Source: Desulfothermus sp964427155
Lineage (GTDB): Bacteria; Desulfobacterota; Desulfovibrionia; Desulfovibrionales; Desulfothermaceae
Length of the DNA: 9,793 nt
Direction: 5' to 3'
Assembly (NCBI GenBank): GCA_964427155.1
Contig: CAYRSC010000008.1
Location: 1 to 9,793, forward strand
Below are positions 6,071 to 9,793 of the stretch, in pieces (the stretch's first letter is position 1; each line of letters begins with the position of its first letter). Under the pieces are notes generated by a model. It saw nothing but the letters and a program-made list of their open reading frames with translations, made no database searches and was not told the DNA's origin. Position numbers and translations under genes: made by a program.

Positions 6071-6805
6071 ATGATAAATAGGGTAAAAGGTAATATATTA
6101 AAAGCTAAAACAGAAGCTTTGGTCAATACAGTAAACACAGTAGGATTCATGGGACCGGGGTATAGCACTCCAGTTTAAGCAAGTTTTTCCAGAAAATTAT
6201 AAAGCCTATCGTAAAGCTTGTGAGCGAGGTGAAGTTCAGATAAAAAACATTGGCGTCAAAAGTCTAAAATGGAATATATAGAAAAAGGCTTAAAAGCTTT
6301 AGTAGCAGAAATTAAAAAACTTGGTATTCGTTCTATTGCAATACCTCCTTTAGGCTGTGGTTTGGGAGGTTTAACTTGGCGTGAAGTTTATAAAAGAATA
6401 GAGTCTGCCTGTGGGGAAATTCCAAATGTAGAAATAATAATATATGAACCTCAAAATATTTCTATGATAAAAAACACAAAAGTAAATACGCTTCCTCCTC
6501 GTATGACTTTTGGAAGAGCAGCTTTGTTATGTTTAATGAAATATTACTTAGAAGCAAAACTTGAATTTGTTATTACTTTATTAGAGATACATAAACTTAT
6601 GTATTTTCTTCAGGAAGCAGGAGAACCATTGAGACTTAAATATGTAAAAGGTCCTTATGGTCCATATGCCGAAAATCTTCGTCATGTACTTAAAAGGATT
6701 GAAGGACATTTTATTACAGGTTTTGGAGATGGAGCAGAAGATCCATATAAAGAAATTAAATATAAACAAAAAGCATTGGAAAAAGCAGAATCTTTAAGGT
6801 TATAG
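6071..6805 (+). pseudogene. darG: darG antitoxin (macrodomain) with frameshift, internal deletion and shortened end
   Basis: DarG removes ADP-ribose from DNA through an N-terminal macrodomain and binds DarT. The start is intact (ATG 6071, AGGAG ribosome binding site): MINRVKGNILKAKTEALVNTVNTVGFMG is classic macrodomain. An extra T near 6161 then breaks the frame and leads to a stop at 6176. Reading resumes one frame over (IALQFKQVFPENYKAYRKACERGEVQ). Around 6,240 about 20-25 family-conserved residues are lost before KKHWRQKSKMEYIEKGL, with another frame change. From 6269 the frame is open to 6805: macrodomain end SIAIPPLGCGLGGL, then the C-terminal domain (LMYFLQEAGEPLRLKYVKGPYGPYAENL). It stops at KAESLRL, short of the usual end. 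The 178-codon tail could be translated from ATG 6269 but lacks the NTVN catalytic half. Confidence 0.8.
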
Positions 6806-6888
6806 AAGTTTGAATTTTAAAAAGTTTTAAAATAAAAATTTAGATTTAAAATAATTAGAATTAAAAAAATAATAAGGGGAAACAAAAA

Positions 6889-7110
6889 ATGATTCTATCT
6901 GGAGAAATTCAAAAAGAGCTTAACGAAATTGCTTTGCAAGTAAATAAAAGCGAAGAAGAAATTTTAAAAGAGTCTTTAAGAATTTATAAGGAATTTTTAA
7001 AACTTCAAAAAGAATTTGAAATGTGGGATGAAATTTCTGATATAGACTTTTTAAATTTTGAAGAGAGAATTAAAAATGAAAATATGTCTTGCAGAGATAC
7101 CAAAGACTAA
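6889..7110 (+). CDS. MazE-like small antitoxin paired with mazF
   Basis: This 73-aa acidic, helical protein begins MILSGEIQKELNEIALQVNKSEEEILKESLRIYKEFL (1-37), a ribbon-helix-helix-like DNA-binding start, followed by a toxin-wrapping tail (WDEISDIDFLNFEERI, 46-61). AAGGGGA at 6874-6880 is well spaced from ATG 6889. Its last 35 bases overlap the start of the mazF-type gene, the usual coupled layout of MazEF/PemIK operons. The assignment rests on size, composition and the position before mazF; the sequence family itself is not one I can name with certainty. The gene is intact although its toxin is broken. The AT-rich 83 bases upstream (6806-6888) show no clear promoter. Confidence 0.65.
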   Translation: MILSGEIQKELNEIALQVNKSEEEILKESLRIYKEFLKLQKEFEMWDEISDIDFLNFEERIKNENMSCRDTKD

Positions 7111-7393
7111 TGGTCATGAACAGTTTGGCTTTCGTCTGGTATTACTAGTATCTCAACCTGTTCTAGAAATTTCTTTAATAATTCCTTTTACTTCAAATGT
7201 TTTAGCACTTCGTTTTCCTTATACTTTAAAAATAGAACCTTCGTTAAAAAATGGTTTGTCTTTTCCATCTGTATTATTAATTTTTTAATTGAGAGCAATA
7301 GATAGTAAAAGATTGAGAAAAAGTTTGGGTGAGTTAGAAGAATTTTATATTGTTCAGGTAAAAGAAGAATTAAAAAAAATGTTAAAAATTTAA
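7076..7393 (+). pseudogene. mazF: MazF/PemK-type mRNA interferase interrupted by a TAA codon
   Basis: MazF toxins are ribosome-independent, sequence-specific endoribonucleases. ATG 7076 gives MKICLAEIPKTNGHEQFGFRLVLLVS, with the conserved Arg20 of the GxRPVLVVS motif (P changed to L), then LIIPFTSN (Thr39 and Ser40 of the active region), ALRFPYTLKIEP and FPSVLLIF. Codon 71 (7286-7288) is TAA. The same frame then continues, without further damage, LRAIDSKRLRKSLGELEEFY to a natural stop at 7391-7393. Family members have Gln in the QLRAID motif, so TAA most simply derives from CAA by one C-to-T change. The truncated 70-aa product lacks the last helices and dimer surface and is probably inactive. 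An upstream in-frame TTG (7058) is unlikely as start. Confidence 0.85.
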
Positions 7394-7404
7394 CAAACCC
7401 TTCC

Positions 7405-7432
7405 ACCCGACCCGCCTAAACGGCGGGCGGGT
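7405..7432. repeat. GC-rich hairpin in an AT-rich gap
   Basis: ACCCG-A-CCCGCC (7405-7416) pairs with GGCGGGCGGGT (7422-7432) around TAAAC, giving 11 pairs with one bulged A. No T-run follows, so it is not a standard terminator. Composition unlike its surroundings suggests a REP-like or miniature palindromic repeat placed between mazF and hsdS. Confidence 0.55.
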
Positions 7433-7476
7433 AAACTTAGGAGATAGATAAAAAAATAGTCAAAAAAGGAATAAAG

Positions 7477-8768
7477 ATGGCTGAGAATGTGAAAGTGCCT
7501 GAGAGGTGGAAAAGGGTAAGACTGGGGGAGGTTATAGAAGAGTCCAAACGAAGAAATACTGATGGTAAAGAAAGACCTGTATTAAGCATTAGTAATATTT
7601 ATGGTTTTATTCTTCAAGATGAATATTTTTCTCATAATATTCACAGTACAGAGCTATCAAAATATAAGATTGTTTATAAAAACTACTTTGCTTATAACCC
7701 AGCGAGAATTAATGTAGGCTCAATAGCTTTAAATGAAAATTTTGAGGAAGGTTTATTAAGTCCAATGTATGTAGTTTTTAAAACAAAGAAAAATATATGG
7801 GCGAAGTATTTAAGTTACTTTATTTAGACTTATTTATTTAAAACTCAGGTGTTAAATAATGTAGCTGGTTCTGTAAGAGAAAGTTTAAATTACTCTTCTT
7901 TAGAATTATTTGATTTTTATTTCCCAGAAAGTTTACTTGAACAACGCAAAATCGCCGAAATTTTAGAGACCATAGACAACGCTCCATAGAAAAGACCGAC
8001 AAAATCATAGAGAAATACAAGCGAATTAAGCAGGGCTTGATGCAGGATTTGCTGACAAAAGGCATAGACGAAAACGGACAGATAAGGAGCGAAAAGACGC
8101 ACAGGTTCAAGAACTCGCCCCTTGGCAGGATACCGGAGGAGTGGGAGGTGGTGGAGCTGGGGGAGGTGGCCATACCCAACGGAATAGTAAGAGGTCCATT
8201 TGGTGGTATGTTAAAAAAGGAAACTTTTGTCTCTTAAGGTTATAAAGTATATGAACAAGGAAATGCAATTTATAAATCTGTCGATTTGGGCAGCTATTAT
8301 GTTGATGAAAAGAAATATAAGCAAATGAAAAGATTTGCAGTAAAGGCTGGTGATTTTATTATAAGTTGCTCAGGGACTATTGGTAAAATATTCATGATCC
8401 CAAGTAAATTTAAAGAGGGGATCATCAACCAAGCATTATTGAAAATTACAATAGACAACAAAAAATTTGATAAAAAATTCTTTGAGTATTATTTTGAATG
8501 GGAACAATTTCAGAAAGAAATAATTGATAATACACAAGGTGGAGCCATGCAAAATTTAGTTGGTATCAATGAATTTAAAAAGGTAAAGATTCCAAAAACA
8601 CCCCTCCCAGAACAAAAACGCATCGCCTCTGTTCTTTCCCAACTTAACGAAACCATTGAAAAAGAGCAAAAATATAAAGAAAAACTTGAAAGAATTAAGC
8701 AGGGATTGATGGAAGATTTACTAACCGGGAAAATTAGGGTTAGTAAATTATTACAAAATTACAAATAA
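7477..8768 (+). pseudogene. hsdS: Type I restriction-modification specificity subunit, three disabling lesions
   Basis: HsdS gives type I R-M complexes DNA specificity through two target-recognition domains joined by conserved helices. The start is intact (ATG 7477, AAGGA at 7466-7470): VPERWKRVRLGEV opens domain 1. TAG at 7825-7827 interrupts the frame, which resumes directly (TYLFKTQVLNNVAGSVRESL, then LLEQRKIAEILETIDNA). Two extra bases near 7984-7985 shift the frame and lead to a TAG at 7987. The central helix continues in the new frame (IEKTDKIIEKYKRIKQGLMQDLL), then GRIPEEWEVVELGEV opens domain 2. TAA at 8235-8237 interrupts again, and the frame resumes (GYKVYEQGNAIY) to the end: PLPEQKRIASVLSQLNETIEKEQKYKEKLERIKQGLMEDLLTG. 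Restored length is about 430 aa, normal for HsdS. hsdM is absent. The fragments 7477-7827 and 8286-8768 may be annotated as separate genes elsewhere. Confidence 0.9.
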
Positions 8769-8779
8769 AGGAGTCAAAA

Positions 8780-9037
8780 GTGGAAAAGTATTATGTGGAA
8801 ATTCCAGAAGATACAATAAAAGCGTTAGGAATACCTAAAAAAGAAGTAAGTTCTATAATAAGAAGAGAGTTAGCGGTTTATCTGTTTGAAAAAGGAATGT
8901 TATCTTTTGGTCAGGCAAGAAGATTAGCTGGGTTATCTGTATGGGATTTTTTAGATCTGTTAAGAAAAAGAGAAGTGCAATTACATTATGATATAGCTGA
9001 ATTAGAAGAAGATTTAAAGACTTTAAGAGAAATTTAG
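8780..9037 (+). CDS. UPF0175-family antitoxin
   Basis: The 85-aa protein fits the UPF0175 (COG2886) family, small DNA-binding antitoxins paired with DUF3368 PIN toxins. Visible parts are an N-terminal strand (EKYYVEIPED), a helical region (16-37) and the diagnostic helix-turn-helix GMLSFGQARRLAGLSVWDFLDLLRKREVQLHYD (39-71), ending in an acidic helix (AELEEDLKTLREI). The start is GTG 8780, supported by AAAGGAG at 8767-8773. It begins 11 bases after hsdS and stops immediately before the toxin's ATG (TAGATG), so the two are co-translated. It is intact, unlike nearly everything around it. Being inside an R-M locus is common for such modules. Confidence 0.87.
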   Translation: MEKYYVEIPEDTIKALGIPKKEVSSIIRRELAVYLFEKGMLSFGQARRLAGLSVWDFLDLLRKREVQLHYDIAELEEDLKTLREI

Positions 9038-9538
9038 ATGAAAGTAGTCTCTAATGCCCCACCTTTAATAGCGTTATCATTGATAGAGAAGTTATATCTA
9101 CTGGAAGAACTTTGGGAAGAAATAATAATCCCTGAAGCGGTATATTATGAGGTAGTTATACAGGGAAAAAGGAAGCCAGGTGCTTCATTGATAGAAAAGG
9201 CAGTTGAAAATAGATGGATAAGGGTTCTTCAAATTAAAAAAGAAAATGCAGTAAAATTTTTACTGCCAATTTTAGATTATGGAGAAGCAGAAGCTATTGT
9301 TCTAGCTCAAGAAATTCAAGCTGGCCTAGTTATCTTAGACAATATAGAATCTCGGCTATTTGCTCACCAAGTTGGATTAAAGGTAATAGGAACAATTGGT
9401 GTTATTCTGAAAGCTTATGAAAAGAAGTTAATAAAACATCCTTTAGAAGAAATTTATAAACTAAAAAGTTATGGTTTTTATGTTGGTGACAACTTGTTAA
9501 AGTATATTAAATTCCTTTTGCAAGAAAGAAAGTTATAA
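9038..9538 (+). CDS. DUF3368 PIN-domain toxin (putative RNase)
   Basis: The 166-aa protein belongs to the DUF3368 (COG2405) PIN-like family, expected to cleave RNA with a metal-binding acidic cluster. It has the N-terminal strand VVSNAPPLIALSLI (3-16; Asn6 where classical PIN domains have Asp, which is common in this family), IPEAVYYEVV (31-40), LDYGEAEAIVLAQE (79-92, with Asp80, Glu83, Glu85) and VILDNIESRLFA (98-109, Asp101; the second Asp of the common LDD motif is Asn102), then GLKVIGTIGVILKAYEKKLI (113-132) and a C-terminal helical cap. The ATG directly follows the antitoxin stop. The frame is complete and undamaged. Activity is likely but the Asn102 variant leaves some doubt. It is followed two bases later by the hsdR remnant. 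Confidence 0.87.
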   Translation: MKVVSNAPPLIALSLIEKLYLLEELWEEIIIPEAVYYEVVIQGKRKPGASLIEKAVENRWIRVLQIKKENAVKFLLPILDYGEAEAIVLAQEIQAGLVILDNIESRLFAHQVGLKVIGTIGVILKAYEKKLIKHPLEEIYKLKSYGFYVGDNLLKYIKFLLQERKL

Positions 9539-9540
9539 AC

Positions 9541-9672
9541 ATGTACCGCAAGCTTGATGAAGAACACTATGTGGAAAATCCCTTCCTAGCTCAGCTTCAA
9601 AAGCTCGGCTGGAAGATTTACACGCAAAACAAAGACAATCCTGAAGAAGTCGGACAGGAGTTTAAGGATTAG
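9541..9672 (+). pseudogene. hsdR: N-terminal remnant of type I restriction endonuclease subunit
   Basis: HsdR is the roughly 1,000-aa helicase-nuclease motor of type I R-M systems. Only 43 codons remain. ATG 9541 starts MYRKLDEEHYVENPFLAQLQ, followed by KLGWKIYTQNKDNPEEV, matching the HsdR N-terminus, in which VExPFLxQLxxLGW is typical. After PEEV the text (GQEFKD, TAG at 9670) no longer looks like HsdR. The non-coding segment with a strong promoter that follows suggests an insertion or deletion breakpoint at about 9,645-9,672. Its composition is richer in GC than the preceding PIN gene, showing mosaic origin. The rest of hsdR could lie beyond an inserted element to the right. Confidence 0.7.
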
Positions 9673-9693
9673 TGTATAGTAATTTGATTTTTT

Positions 9694-9702
9694 TGTTATA
9701 AT
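9694..9702 (+). promoter_or_regulatory. Extended -10 promoter at the right edge
   Basis: TG-T-TATAAT is a perfect extended -10 element. No good -35 is found 15-19 bases upstream, which extended -10 promoters can tolerate. Transcription would start near 9,709 and run off the right edge through sequence without an evident reading frame. Confidence 0.6.
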
Positions 9703-9708
9703 ATTGGG

Positions 9709-9793
9709 GAGTTATAGAGGAAGGGGTTGTAAGACCCCACTATCATCAATGTAGTAACCGAATGCCGATAGGACTTCAGATTGGGTCTTCGTG
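9709..9793 (+). ncRNA. Candidate structured RNA, possibly the 5' part of an IS110-type bridge RNA
   Basis: Downstream of the extended -10 the sequence has no good start codon or ribosome binding site but folds at once. GGGGT (9723-9727) pairs with ACCCC (9734-9738), and ATAG (from 9713) can pair with CTAT (9740-9743), giving a 5' stem-loop with an internal bulge. The segment after about 9,757 (AACCGAATGCCGATAGGACT and onward to GGGTC) resembles, from memory, the ATGCCG...GG...CTT...GGGT stretch of the target-binding loop in the IS621 bridge RNA, which also follows a 5' stem-loop. IS110-family elements encode this RNA upstream of the transposase gene, which would lie beyond the window. An unrelated small RNA or mRNA leader is the alternative. 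Confidence 0.3.

Noticed and set aside
7188..7406. Minus-strand 72-codon ORF over mazF
   Set aside because: It is antisense to a recognisable MazF reading frame and rich in Leu, Phe and Lys as expected from AT-rich antisense DNA.
7838..8179. Minus-strand 113-codon ORF over hsdS
   Set aside because: It is antisense to conserved HsdS helices and has no family features.
9670..9793. Group II intron 5' end interrupting hsdR
   Set aside because: The nearby GTGTATAG does not match the GUGYG boundary, and an extended -10 promoter right inside it fits an IS or RNA gene better.
1..9793. CRISPR arrays, tRNA or rRNA genes
   Set aside because: No regularly spaced repeats, cloverleaf-like sequences or rRNA motifs were seen on reading through both strands.

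Overview
The window looks like a chromosomal segment of a Gram-negative bacterium, most like a sulfur-metabolising deltaproteobacterium (Desulfobacterota). This placement is inferred from the folP-glmM pair, a divergent GalU form, a LolA-like exported protein and a DsrE2-type sulfur-relay protein; no marker gene fixes it. Two kinds of DNA meet here. Positions 1 to about 5,765 have balanced composition and intact genes. From about 5,780 to 9,670 the DNA is visibly AT-rich and most genes are broken.

Left edge (1-280): the 3' end of an integron-type gene cassette, made of a HicA toxin gene whose stop codon lies inside a well-formed attC recombination site. Housekeeping block (400-4282, + strand): folP (folate), glmM (UDP-GlcNAc precursor), galU (UDP-glucose) and a small exported LolA-like protein. 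They are closely spaced and co-directional, so probably one operon for folate and cell-envelope precursor supply. Sulfur/regulator block (4275-5386, - strand): a MarR-type regulator followed by a DsrE2-family protein. Near-identical 6-3-6 palindromes sit in both promoter regions, which suggests that this MarR protein controls itself and dsrE2. An unrecognised small ORF lies upstream.

Accessory block (5780-9672, + strand): the decayed remains of a type I restriction-modification locus with toxin-antitoxin modules nested in it. In order these are a 3' fragment of darT, a frameshifted and internally deleted darG, an intact MazE-like antitoxin gene, a mazF gene stopped by a nonsense codon, an hsdS gene with two in-frame stops and one frameshift, an intact UPF0175/DUF3368 (PIN) antitoxin-toxin pair, and the first 43 codons of hsdR. 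No hsdM is present. The only complete two-gene module left is the UPF0175/DUF3368 pair.

Right edge (9673-9793): non-coding DNA that starts where hsdR stops. It carries a perfect extended -10 promoter followed by a stem-loop and a segment that, from memory, resembles the target-binding loop region of IS110-family bridge RNAs. The tentative reading is that hsdR was cut by an IS110-like element whose left end is seen here and whose transposase lies beyond the window.
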